From Stutzerimonas stutzeri (GTDB taxonomy: Bacteria; Pseudomonadota; Gammaproteobacteria; Pseudomonadales; Pseudomonadaceae): a stretch of 64,000 nt of DNA. Positions 7,962-16,027 of this stretch are shown here, piece after piece. The notes below the pieces were generated by a model. The model ran no database searches. It was given only the letters and a program-made list of their open reading frames with translations, and was not told the origin of the DNA. The stretch is taken from positions 3,044,660 to 3,108,659 of the forward strand of contig NZ_CP007441.1 in assembly GCF_000590475.1 (NCBI RefSeq). The letters are read 5' to 3'. Each line of letters begins with the position of its first letter. The first letter of the stretch is position 1. A program made the position numbers and the translations under genes.

Positions 7962-8789
7962 CTAACGACTTGGAGCGTTTGCAGATTGTGTGCCAGAGTG
8001 CAAAGCCGCGCCGATGGCTCGGGCGTTGCCACTGCCTACACCACTCACGCTGCGACGCACATCGAGATTGCGTGAGATGACCAGAATCACTCGGCGATTG
8101 CGTGCCCGGCCTTCTGCAGTTGAGTTGTCCGCGATAGGCTGAAACTCACCATAGCCCACTGCCGCCAGCCGTGACGCATCGACGCCATCGGCAGCCAGCA
8201 TTCGAACTACACTGCCGGCACGCGCAGCGGAAAGCTCCCAGTTGGTGGGGAATTTATTCGTATTGATCGGCAGGTTATCGGTAAAGCCTTCAACATGGAT
8301 CGGGTTATCGAAGGGCGCCAGAATCCTGGCGACGCGCTCCAGCAGGGCGAATGCGTGATCGTTGGGCAACGCATCGCCGCTGGGAAACAACAGGCTGGAA
8401 TTCAGCTCGATCTCGACCCACAGCTCATTGCCGCGAATGGTCAGCTGATTCGCGTCGATCAGATCGGCAAAAGCCGTCTGCATGCTCTGCATGATGCTTT
8501 GCAGCGGATCAATTGGCGTTTGCGACGTTTGCGGTTCGTCAATCTCGGAAACGTCCGGCTGCGTAGTGCGAGGCCGTTCTTCGCCGACCGGGATCGGCTT
8601 GACGGCGCGGTCGGCCTGATTGAATACCCCTACCAGCGAATCGGAGAGGATTTTGTATTTGCCTTCGTTAAGCGATGAGATCGAGTACATCACCACGAAG
8701 AAGGCGAACAGCAAGGTGATGAAATCCGCGTAGGAAACCAGCCAGCGCTCGTGGTTCTCAGGTTCCTCGTGAATTCTGCGTCGAGCCAT
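7962..8789 (-). CDS. motD: Flagellar stator protein MotD (MotB-type)
   Basis: 275 aa. A cytoplasmic N-terminus (MARRRIHEEPENHERWLVSY) leads into a single transmembrane helix that begins with the proton-binding Asp (YADFITLLFAFFVVMYSIS). The C-terminal OmpA/MotB peptidoglycan-binding domain includes HVEGFTDNLPINT and ELSAARAGSVVRML. With MotC it forms the second stator unit of Pseudomonas. The ATG at 8789 gives the family N-terminus. Confidence 0.93.
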   Translation of the reverse strand: MARRRIHEEPENHERWLVSYADFITLLFAFFVVMYSISSLNEGKYKILSDSLVGVFNQADRAVKPIPVGEERPRTTQPDVSEIDEPQTSQTPIDPLQSIMQSMQTAFADLIDANQLTIRGNELWVEIELNSSLLFPSGDALPNDHAFALLERVARILAPFDNPIHVEGFTDNLPINTNKFPTNWELSAARAGSVVRMLAADGVDASRLAAVGYGEFQPIADNSTAEGRARNRRVILVISRNLDVRRSVSGVGSGNARAIGAALHSGTQSANAPSR

Positions 8790-8943
8790 GATCAGACGCT
8801 TCCCGACGAGAACAGACACGCAGCCACGAACCACGCGCTCTGAGCGGCAGCGCTGTGACGGTTAGCGGCGATGATCTGTGCATTTGCCATGTTCAATCTC
8901 ATATCCACAGCGGCAGAAGTGCGCACTGTCAGCCTTGCATCAC

Positions 8944-9684
8944 TCAATCCATGAAGCCTTGTAGCTTCATTTCGATCGAGCGAGGATTTTCCCCTTCGGC
9001 GATCGACAGGACGCCTTCGAGCAGCATTTCACGGTAGACGGTCTGCTTCTGCACCACGCTCTTGAGCTTCTGCCCAATGGGCAAAACCAGCAGATTTGCA
9101 AAGGCAACGCCGTAAATGGTGGCAACGAACGCAACGGCAATGCCACTGCCCAACTGACTGGGATCGGCGAGGTTGCCCATCACGTGTATCAGTCCCATCA
9201 CGGCACCAATGATGCCCACCGTGGGGGAATAACCGCCCATGCTCTCGAACACCTTCGCCGCGCGCAGATCGCGGGATTCCTGGGTGTATAGATCGACCTC
9301 GAGAATGCTGCGGATCACTTCAGGCTCAGCGCCGTCGACCAGCAGCTGCAAGCCTTTGCGGGCGTAAGGATCTGGTTCGTTTTCAGCAATCGGCTCGAGA
9401 CCCAACAGCCCCTCTTTGCGCGCCGTGGCGCTCCAGCCTGTAACCAGACTGATGCCATGAGCCATGTCGACCCGCGGCGGGAAAAGGATCCAGCCGACCA
9501 CCGACATAGCGCGCATGAACACGGCCATCGGCGTCTGCAGCAGTACAGCGCCCAGCGTTCCGCCCAGTACGATCAAGGCGGCCGGCCCATTGAGCAAGGC
9601 CGAGACGTGACCACCCTCGAGGAAATTGCCCCCGACGATGGCGACAAACGCAAGAACCAGCCCGATGAGGCTGAGCACATCCAT
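8944..9684 (-). CDS. motC: Flagellar stator protein MotC (MotA-type)
   Basis: 246 aa with four predicted helices: DVLSLIGLVLAFVAIVGGNF first, then a cytoplasmic loop with the rotor-contact Arg/Glu residues, and two C-terminal helices containing GIIGAVMGLIHVM and AVAFVATIYGVAFANLLVLP. It pairs with MotD. The ATG at 9684 overlaps the cheB stop as TGATG, and the gene precedes motD by 154 bp. That gap also contains a 32-codon ORF (see findings). Confidence 0.93.
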   Translation of the reverse strand: MDVLSLIGLVLAFVAIVGGNFLEGGHVSALLNGPAALIVLGGTLGAVLLQTPMAVFMRAMSVVGWILFPPRVDMAHGISLVTGWSATARKEGLLGLEPIAENEPDPYARKGLQLLVDGAEPEVIRSILEVDLYTQESRDLRAAKVFESMGGYSPTVGIIGAVMGLIHVMGNLADPSQLGSGIAVAFVATIYGVAFANLLVLPIGQKLKSVVQKQTVYREMLLEGVLSIAEGENPRSIEMKLQGFMD

Positions 9685-10796
9685 CAGAGGCACGCCTCGC
9701 TCAGGTGGCGGCCGATTTCATCGAGATCATAGACGGCGTCGCTGAGGTTGGCCTTCACCACGGCCATCGGCATGCCATAGATGACACAACTCGCCTCGTC
9801 CTGGGTCCACACCTGGCTGCCGCCCTGTTTGAGCATGCGTGCGCCTTCCCGGCCGTCGGCGCCCATACCGGTGAGTACCACCGCCAGCACCTTATCGCCG
9901 AATGCCTTGGCCGCAGAGCCGAAGGTCACGTCCACGCATGGCCGATAATGCAGTCGCTCGTCGCCAGGCAGGATGCGCACCGCACCACGTCCGTCGACCA
10001 TCATCTGCTTGCCACCGGGCGCCAACAACGCAAGGCCGGGACGCAGCAGATCGCCGTCCTCGGCTTCCTTGACGCGAATCTTGCAGAGTTTGTCCAATCG
10101 CTCGGCGAACGCCTTGGTGAAGGCAGCGGGCATATGCTGGATCAATACGATGGGAGCCGGAAAATTGGCGGGGAGCTGGGTCAGCACCCGTTGAAGCGCG
10201 ACTGGTCCACCCGTCGAGGTGCCAATGGCGACCAGACGATACGACTTTCGTCGAGGCGCTGAAACCGGTGCCGAATGGGCTGGAGAGGCGGACCTTGCCG
10301 TGGGGCTGGCAGCCGGCGCACTACTGGCTGAACGCGCCCCGAAGGCCGGAGCAGCCGGCGCGGCAGCAAGAGTGCTGGCTGTGCTGCTGAAGCGCCGATT
10401 ACTGCGCGAGATGGTGTTGATCTTCTCGCAAAGCAGTTGCTTGACCTTGGCCGGATTGCGGGAAATGTCCTCGAAATTCTTCGGCAGAAAGTCCACTGCC
10501 CCGGCGTCCAGCGCGTCGAGCGTCACTCGCGCACCTTCGTGGGTAAGCGAAGAAAACATCAGCACGGGCGTTGGGCAACGCTGCATGATCTGCCGTACGG
10601 CAGTGATGCCGTCCATCATCGGCATCTCGTAATCCATGGTGATCACATCAGGCTTCAACGCCAATGCCTGATCGATTGCTTCGCGTCCGTTGGTAGCGGT
10701 TCCAATAACCTGAATATTGGGGTCTGAAGAAAGGATCTCCGATACACGGCGGCGGAAGAAGCCGGAATCGTCCACCACCAGGACCTTGACTGCCAT
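9684..10796 (-). CDS. cheB: Chemotaxis methylesterase/glutamine deamidase CheB
   Basis: 370 aa. An N-terminal receiver domain (phospho-acceptor Asp about residue 55 in ITMDYEMPMMDG) is joined by an Ala/Pro/Ser-rich linker (about residues 140-190) to the CheB catalytic domain. That domain carries the serine motif GTSTGGP, the histidine in LIQHMPAAF and the Asp in GMGADGREG. It removes receptor methyl groups during adaptation. The linker is rich in low-complexity sequence but the frame is open. Confidence 0.96.
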   Translation of the reverse strand: MAVKVLVVDDSGFFRRRVSEILSSDPNIQVIGTATNGREAIDQALALKPDVITMDYEMPMMDGITAVRQIMQRCPTPVLMFSSLTHEGARVTLDALDAGAVDFLPKNFEDISRNPAKVKQLLCEKINTISRSNRRFSSTASTLAAAPAAPAFGARSASSAPAASPTARSASPAHSAPVSAPRRKSYRLVAIGTSTGGPVALQRVLTQLPANFPAPIVLIQHMPAAFTKAFAERLDKLCKIRVKEAEDGDLLRPGLALLAPGGKQMMVDGRGAVRILPGDERLHYRPCVDVTFGSAAKAFGDKVLAVVLTGMGADGREGARMLKQGGSQVWTQDEASCVIYGMPMAVVKANLSDAVYDLDEIGRHLSEACL

Positions 10797-10843
10797 AAAA
10801 CACTCCTAGCGACAGCGGTCCTTATTTAACCGCTTGCTACTGA

Positions 10844-13045
10844 TCAGATCCGGCGTGCGTAACGCTTGAGCATGCTCGGGACATCCAGGATCAAGGCGAT
10901 ACGCCCGTCGCCAGTAATGGTCGCGCCGGACATGCCGGGCGTGCCCTGCAACATCTTGCCCAATGGCTTGATGACCACTTCTTCCTGTCCCACCAACTGA
11001 TCGACGACGAAGCCGATGCTCTGGTTGCCGACGTTCAGGATCACCACGTGACCCTCACGCTGCTCCTCGTGCTCGGCGCCGCGTACCAGCCAACGCTTGA
11101 GGTAGAACAGCGGCAGCGCCTTGTCACGCACGATGACGACTTCCTGGCCATCCACCACGTTAGTGCGGGAAAGATCGAGGTGGAATATCTCGTTGACGCT
11201 GACCAGCGGGAAGGCGAAGGCCTGGTTGCCCAGCATCACCATCAGCGTGGGCATGATCGCCAGTGTCAGCGGTACCTTGATGACCACGCGCGAGCCCTGG
11301 CCCTTGCTGGAAAACACGTTGACCGTGCCGTTGAGTTGCGAAATCTTGGTCTTGACCACATCCATGCCGACACCGCGGCCGGAGACATCGGAGATTTCCG
11401 ATTTGGTCGAGAAGCCTGGCGCAAAGATCAGGTTGTAGCATTCCAGATCGCTCAGGCGGTCGGCGGCGTCCTTTTCCAGCAAGCCCTTCTCCACCGCCTT
11501 GGCGCGCAAGATGTCGGCGTCCATACCCTTGCCGTCATCGGTGATCAGCAGCAGGATGTGATCACCTTCCTGCTCGGCCGAAAGCACTACCTTACCGACG
11601 CGCGGCTTACCCGCGGCCTCGCGCTCTTCCGGCGTCTCGATACCGTGGTCAACCGCGTTACGCACCAGGTGCACCAGCGGATCGGCCAAGGCCTCGACGA
11701 GGTTCTTGTCCAGATCGGTCTCTTCGCCGACCAATTCCAGATTGATTTCTTTCTTGAGACTGCGCGCCAGGTCGCGAACCAAGCGCGGGAAGCGACCGAA
11801 CACCTTCTTGATCGGCTGCATGCGTGTTTTCATCACCGCGCTCTGCAGGTCGGCCGTCACCACATCCAGATTGGACACGGCCTTGGACATCGCCTCGTCA
11901 GCGCTGTTTGAGCCCAGGCGGACCAGACGGTTACGCACCAGCACCAGTTCGCCAACCATGTTCATGATTTCGTCGAGCCGCGCCGTATCGACCCGTACAG
12001 TGGTCTCGGCTTCGCTCGCCGGTTTCTCGGACGCAGGGGCGGCCTTGGCCGCCGCTTCCGCTTTTGCCGGTGCCGCTGGCTTGCTGGGTGTCGGTGCAGC
12101 TGCAGGCTTCGCAGGTGCACTGCTCTTCGCTGCGGGTGCTGCGGCCGGCGCGGGCTTTGCCGCGGGTGCCGGTGCTGCCGTTACAGGAGCGGCCGCCTCC
12201 GGCTCGAATTTTCCTTTGCCGTGCAGTTGGTCCAGCAGGGCTTCGAATTCATCATCGGTAATGTCATCGCCACCCGTCGCGGCAGGTTTTTTAACCTCAG
12301 CCTCAGCCTCAACGGCGGGAGCAGCCGCCGTCGGTTCGGCGAACTGACCTTTGCCGTGCAACTGATCGAGCAATGCTTCGAACTCGTCATCGGTGATCTC
12401 GTCACTGACAGGCGTTGCGGCAGATGGCTGGGTAGGTGCCGGGACCGGCTCTACGGCAAATTGCCCCTTGCCATGGAGTTGATCGAGCAGCGACTCGAAT
12501 TCTTCGTCAGTAATCTCATCAGTGGCTCCGGTCGGCGGAGTTTCGGCGGACTGATCCAGCGCACCAAGAAATTCCTCGAACTCGTTGTCCGCCGTCACAG
12601 CTTCGGGCTCTGGCTCGGCTGGCGCTTCGACTAGCGAATCTTGCGCGTCAGCCGGTTCGGCCAAACGCGCCAGCGCCGCCAACAGCTCGGGTGTGGCAGG
12701 GGTTACCGCGGTGCGCTCGCGCACCTGGGTGAACATTTCATTGACGGAGTCCAGTGCCTGCAGCACGACATCCATCAGTTCCGAGTCGACGCGACGCTCA
12801 CCCTTGCGCAGGATGTCGAAGACGTTTTCGGCGATGTGGCAGCACTCCACCAGCTCATGCAGCTGGAGAAAGCCGGCACCGCCCTTTACCGTATGGAACC
12901 CGCGAAAAATCGCATTGAGCAACGCTGTGTCATCGGGGCTGCTTTCCAGCTCCACCAGTTGCTCTGACAATAGTTCGAGAATCTCGCCGGCCTCTACCAG
13001 GAAGTCCTGGAGGATTTCTTCATCGGCGTCGAAGCTCATATTCAC
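10844..13045 (-). CDS. cheA: Chemotaxis histidine kinase CheA with triple linker repeat
   Basis: 733-aa kinase of the polar flagellar chemotaxis pathway. The Hpt domain carries the phosphorylated His at about residue 51 (FHTVKGGAGF). The linker from about 110 to 350 contains three copies of a motif near ITDDEFEALLDQLHGKGQF (about residues 178-196, 217-235, 262-280), then Ala/Pro-rich sequence. The dimerisation helices (ETTVRVDTARLDEIMNMVGE), the ATPase domain (LVHLVRNAVDHGIE, GRGVGMDVV) and a CheW-like regulatory domain follow. ParP-dependent CheAs have a localisation domain between Hpt and P3; these repeats probably are that element. Confidence 0.96.
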   Translation of the reverse strand: MNMSFDADEEILQDFLVEAGEILELLSEQLVELESSPDDTALLNAIFRGFHTVKGGAGFLQLHELVECCHIAENVFDILRKGERRVDSELMDVVLQALDSVNEMFTQVRERTAVTPATPELLAALARLAEPADAQDSLVEAPAEPEPEAVTADNEFEEFLGALDQSAETPPTGATDEITDEEFESLLDQLHGKGQFAVEPVPAPTQPSAATPVSDEITDDEFEALLDQLHGKGQFAEPTAAAPAVEAEAEVKKPAATGGDDITDDEFEALLDQLHGKGKFEPEAAAPVTAAPAPAAKPAPAAAPAAKSSAPAKPAAAPTPSKPAAPAKAEAAAKAAPASEKPASEAETTVRVDTARLDEIMNMVGELVLVRNRLVRLGSNSADEAMSKAVSNLDVVTADLQSAVMKTRMQPIKKVFGRFPRLVRDLARSLKKEINLELVGEETDLDKNLVEALADPLVHLVRNAVDHGIETPEEREAAGKPRVGKVVLSAEQEGDHILLLITDDGKGMDADILRAKAVEKGLLEKDAADRLSDLECYNLIFAPGFSTKSEISDVSGRGVGMDVVKTKISQLNGTVNVFSSKGQGSRVVIKVPLTLAIMPTLMVMLGNQAFAFPLVSVNEIFHLDLSRTNVVDGQEVVIVRDKALPLFYLKRWLVRGAEHEEQREGHVVILNVGNQSIGFVVDQLVGQEEVVIKPLGKMLQGTPGMSGATITGDGRIALILDVPSMLKRYARRI

Positions 13046-13051
13046 CTTCCC

Positions 13052-13846
13052 CTAAAAGCCCAGGCTCGAAAGCAGATCATCGACATCGTCCTGCCCGGAT
13101 ACGACATCCTCACGTATATCGGCATGCATCTGCGGACCTTCACCATTGGAAGGCTCTTTTTCTTGTTTTTTCTTTTCCTGCTCGGCGCGCATCGCTTCGC
13201 GGTCATGCTGGATGCCCGCCACTCGATCAACCTGACCGGCCATGAGCACGAGATTCAACAGGTTGCTTTCAAGCTCGGTGATCAGCCGGGTAACACGCTT
13301 GATCACCTGCCCGGTCAGATCCTGGAAGTCCTGAGCCAGCATGATTTCGCTGAGGTTCTGCGACAGCTGGCTGCTGTCGTTCATCGAACGCTGAAGGTAT
13401 TGGTCAATCCGCCGAACCAGATCTCTGAACTGCTCGGCATTCATCTCGCGGCGCATGAAACGTTGCCAATCGGAAATCAGGCTCGGAGCTTCGTAACTGA
13501 CGTAATTGACCAGCGGCGCCGATTCTTCGACCAGATCCATGGTGCGATTGGCCGCTTTTTCGGTCATCTCCACCACATAGGAAAGCCTATCAGTGGCATC
13601 GGTGATCGGTGACGGGTCACCGCCCGTTGCGCAGGTGTCCATTTCGAGCTTGACGATGGCGTTATGCAGCTCACGGGTGAGCTTGCCGACCTCCAGATAG
13701 AGCCCATGATTACGGGCCTGATTGAGCTCGTTGAACATCTGCGTCGCTTCGTCGAAGCGGCCCTGTTGCAGACTTTCGATCAATTGAGGTGCGTGAGCCT
13801 TCAGAGTCGCTTCGAACTCTGCCAGGCTTTGATCTGCTTGCGTCAT
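13052..13846 (-). CDS. cheZ: CheY-P phosphatase CheZ
   Basis: 264 aa, mostly helical. The catalytic-Gln helix reads MLAQDFQDLTGQVIKRV, and the extreme C-terminus GQDDVDDLLSSLGF is the CheY-binding peptide of the family. It dephosphorylates CheY-P to end motor reversals. It lies 6 bp upstream of cheA and just after cheY. Confidence 0.96.
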   Translation of the reverse strand: MTQADQSLAEFEATLKAHAPQLIESLQQGRFDEATQMFNELNQARNHGLYLEVGKLTRELHNAIVKLEMDTCATGGDPSPITDATDRLSYVVEMTEKAANRTMDLVEESAPLVNYVSYEAPSLISDWQRFMRREMNAEQFRDLVRRIDQYLQRSMNDSSQLSQNLSEIMLAQDFQDLTGQVIKRVTRLITELESNLLNLVLMAGQVDRVAGIQHDREAMRAEQEKKKQEKEPSNGEGPQMHADIREDVVSGQDDVDDLLSSLGF

Positions 13847-13869
13847 AGTGCCCTCGCGGCGTTACTTCT

Positions 13870-14244
13870 TCAGCCGTTGACGCGCTCGAAGATCTTTTCA
13901 ATCTTCTCTTTGAGCACTTGGGCCGTGAATGGCTTGACCACGTAGCCGTTTACGCCCGCCTGCGCGGCCTCGATGATCTGATCGCGCTTCGCCTCGGCGG
14001 TGACCATTAGCACCGGCAGGTGCTTCAGGCGCTCGTCGGCGCGTACGGCGCGCAGCAGATCGATACCGCTCATGCCAGGCATGTTCCAGTCCGTGACCAG
14101 GAAGTCGAAACTGCCGCTTTTCAGCATCGGCAACGCCGTGGTGCCGTCATCCGCCTCAGCGGTATTCGTGAAGCCCAGATCGCGCAAGAGGTTCTTGATG
14201 ATCCGTCTCATGGTCGAAAAGTCATCGACGATGAGGATTTTCAT
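13870..14244 (-). CDS. cheY: Chemotaxis response regulator CheY
   Basis: 124-aa single receiver domain. It begins MKILIVDDFSTMRRIIKNLL, with acidic residues at 7-8, the phospho-acceptor Asp at about 52 (FLVTDWNMPG), Thr in VTAEA and Lys in VKPF. It acts on FliM to change motor rotation. I chose the ATG at 14244 because it gives the standard N-terminus; the six upstream in-frame codons are probably not translated. A sigma-28-like promoter lies upstream. Confidence 0.96.
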   Translation of the reverse strand: MKILIVDDFSTMRRIIKNLLRDLGFTNTAEADDGTTALPMLKSGSFDFLVTDWNMPGMSGIDLLRAVRADERLKHLPVLMVTAEAKRDQIIEAAQAGVNGYVVKPFTAQVLKEKIEKIFERVNG

Positions 14245-14327
14245 GTTCTTGTCCAAGTACACCTCCGTAGATCCCGAAATCCCAGAACCGGCTCACGGTC
14301 TGTTGCGGGCCTCATGAATGAAGCTCG

Positions 14328-14353
14328 TAAGCGGCCTCTAATGCTTTTTTTGA
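14328..14353 (-). promoter_or_regulatory. Candidate sigma-28 (FliA) promoter of cheYZ
   Basis: Minus-strand read: TCAAAA at the -35 side and GCCGCTTA at the -10 side (consensus GCCGATAA). From TCAA to GCCG there are 14 bases. It is about 85 bp upstream of the cheY ATG, in the only sizeable gap between fliA and the che genes. FliA control of che genes is established in Pseudomonas; this exact site is inferred. Confidence 0.45.
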
Positions 14354-14361
14354 ACCGCCCG

Positions 14362-15087
14362 TTAACGGGCGCGCCACTCACCGAGGCGAGCCCGCAGACG
14401 TGCCGCGCACTGACTGTGCAGCTGGCTCACCCGCGATTCACTGACGCCCAGTACCTGGCCGATTTCCTTCAAGTTCAACTCTTCGTCGTAATACAGCGAT
14501 AGCACCAGCTTTTCACGTTCAGGGAGACTGCCGATGGCCTCGGCCAGCGCCTGTTGAAAACGCTCGTCTTCAAGATCGCGGGACGGTTCCGGATGAGAAC
14601 TGGCAGCATCCTCCTCGAACTCCCCGTGCTCGCCTTCGGTCAGCAGATCATCGAAGCTGAACAAGCGGCTACCCAGGGTGTCGCCCAGAATGCCGTAGTA
14701 CTCATCGAGACTCAATTTAAGTTCGGCCGCAACGTCCTGATCTTTAGCGTCGCGACCGGTTCTGGCCTCGATTGCCCTGATCGCTTCGCTGACCATACGC
14801 GAATTACGGTGAACCGAACGCGGCGCCCAGTCACCCTTGCGGACCTCGTCAAGCATGGCTCCACGAATGCGGATGCCAGCATAGGTTTCAAAACTCGCGC
14901 CCTTGCTGGAGTCGTATTTTTTTGACGCCTCCAGCAAACCGATCATGCCGGCCTGCATCAGATCATCGACCTGCACGCTCGCGGGCAAACGTGCCAGGAG
15001 GTGATAGGCGATGCGCTTGACCAACGGCGCGTACTGGTCGATGAGCTGATACTGCGAATCTTTAGCCTGAGCTTTGCTGTAATACAT
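14362..15087 (-). CDS. fliA: RNA polymerase sigma factor FliA (sigma-28)
   Basis: 241 aa. Region 2 contains YAPLVKRIAYHLLARLPASV and LMQAGMIGLLEASKKYD. Region 3 carries DEVRKGDWAPRSVHRNSR, the anti-sigma FlgM contact area. Region 4 carries the helix-turn-helix EIGQVLGVSESRVSQLHSQC. It directs late flagellar and chemotaxis promoters, including the candidate one just downstream for cheYZ. It follows fleN by 17 bp. A perfect hairpin (14356-14371) lies on its stop codon but no U-run follows. Confidence 0.97.
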   Translation of the reverse strand: MYYSKAQAKDSQYQLIDQYAPLVKRIAYHLLARLPASVQVDDLMQAGMIGLLEASKKYDSSKGASFETYAGIRIRGAMLDEVRKGDWAPRSVHRNSRMVSEAIRAIEARTGRDAKDQDVAAELKLSLDEYYGILGDTLGSRLFSFDDLLTEGEHGEFEEDAASSHPEPSRDLEDERFQQALAEAIGSLPEREKLVLSLYYDEELNLKEIGQVLGVSESRVSQLHSQCAARLRARLGEWRAR

Positions 15088-15104
15088 ACCGAATCCAGCC
15101 GCTG

Positions 15105-15932
15105 TTATTGGTTAGGCTCTGCGGCGGGCCTGACGAGGCGCTCCACAAAGAATTCCAAATGACCACGTGGCGATGCCGGCAGCGGCCAGGTGTCTACTTT
15201 CTGCGCAATGGCCTTGAATGCCAGCGAGCACTTCGCACGCGGGTAGGCCTCATAGACTGCGCGCTGTTTCTGTACCGCCTTGCGTACCGCCTCGTCGTAG
15301 GGAATCGCGCCGACATACTGCAACGCCACATCGAGGAAACGCTCCGTCACCTTGGTCAACTTGGCAAACAGGTTGCGGCCTTCCTGTGGCGCGTGCGCCA
15401 TGTTCGCCAGCACGCGAAAGCGGCTGATGCCGTAGTCACGATTGAGCAACTTGATCAATGCGTAGGCATCGGTGATCGAGGTTGGCTCATCCGTTACCAC
15501 CAGCAACACTTCCTGCGCGGCACGGACGAAACTCACAACACCATCCCCAATGCCTGCTGCGGTGTCGATGATCAGCACATCGATATCCTTGCCGATATCG
15601 CTGAATGCCTGAATCAGCCCCGCATGTTGCAGACTAGACAATTGCACCATGCTCTGCGTACCAGATGCCGCGGGCACGACGCGGATACCGCCCGGCCCCT
15701 GAATCAATACGTCACGTAAATCGCACTCGCCTGCAATGACGTCGGCCAATGTGCGCTTGGTCGTCAAACCCAGCAGCACGTCGACATTGGCCAGTCCAAG
15801 GTCGGCATCGAGCAACACTACCCGGCGACCGAGTTCTGCCAACGCCAGCGATAAATTGACCGACACATTGGTCTTGCCTACGCCACCTTTGCCACCGGTA
15901 ACTGCAATAACCTGTACGGGATGAATGCCCAT
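15105..15932 (-). CDS. fleN: Flagellar number regulator FleN (MinD-like ATPase)
   Basis: 275-aa MinD/ParA-type ATPase (FlhG family). It antagonises FleQ and keeps the flagellum number at one. It has the deviant Walker A VTGGKGGVGKTN near the N-terminus, switch residues LLDADLGLANVDVLLG and a C-terminal amphipathic region near HLEFFVERL for membrane contact. I use the ATG at 15932 (MGIHPVQVIAVTGG). An in-frame GTG at 15938 is possible and would overlap the stop of the short ORF that bridges flhF and fleN. Confidence 0.95.
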   Translation of the reverse strand: MGIHPVQVIAVTGGKGGVGKTNVSVNLSLALAELGRRVVLLDADLGLANVDVLLGLTTKRTLADVIAGECDLRDVLIQGPGGIRVVPAASGTQSMVQLSSLQHAGLIQAFSDIGKDIDVLIIDTAAGIGDGVVSFVRAAQEVLLVVTDEPTSITDAYALIKLLNRDYGISRFRVLANMAHAPQEGRNLFAKLTKVTERFLDVALQYVGAIPYDEAVRKAVQKQRAVYEAYPRAKCSLAFKAIAQKVDTWPLPASPRGHLEFFVERLVRPAAEPNQ

Positions 15933-15934
15933 TT

Positions 15935-16027
15935 TCACACGCCTATCTCTTGCTGGAGCCCTAGGGCCATCGATGCGTTCAGCCCGAACGCGTCTTCTTT
16001 GTATGTTTCACGGAGCAAAGCGTTCAT
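15935..16027 (-). CDS. Possible 30-aa bridging ORF between flhF and fleN
   Basis: The ATG overlaps the flhF stop as ATGA. The TGA lies 3 bp before the fleN ATG and overlaps the alternative fleN GTG. The peptide starts MNALLRETYKEDAFGLNASM and ends GLQQEIGV, an amphipathic-looking composition rather than random Arg/Ser-rich noise. It fills the whole 85-90 bp gap. It may be a small flagellar protein or a device for translational coupling. No family is recognised. Confidence 0.4.
   Translation of the reverse strand: MNALLRETYKEDAFGLNASMALGLQQEIGV

Noticed and set aside
14356..14371. Perfect CGCCCGTTAACGGGCG hairpin on the fliA stop codon as terminator
   Set aside because: On the minus strand it is followed by GGTTC and an A-run, not by T residues, so it does not look like a Rho-independent terminator for fliA.
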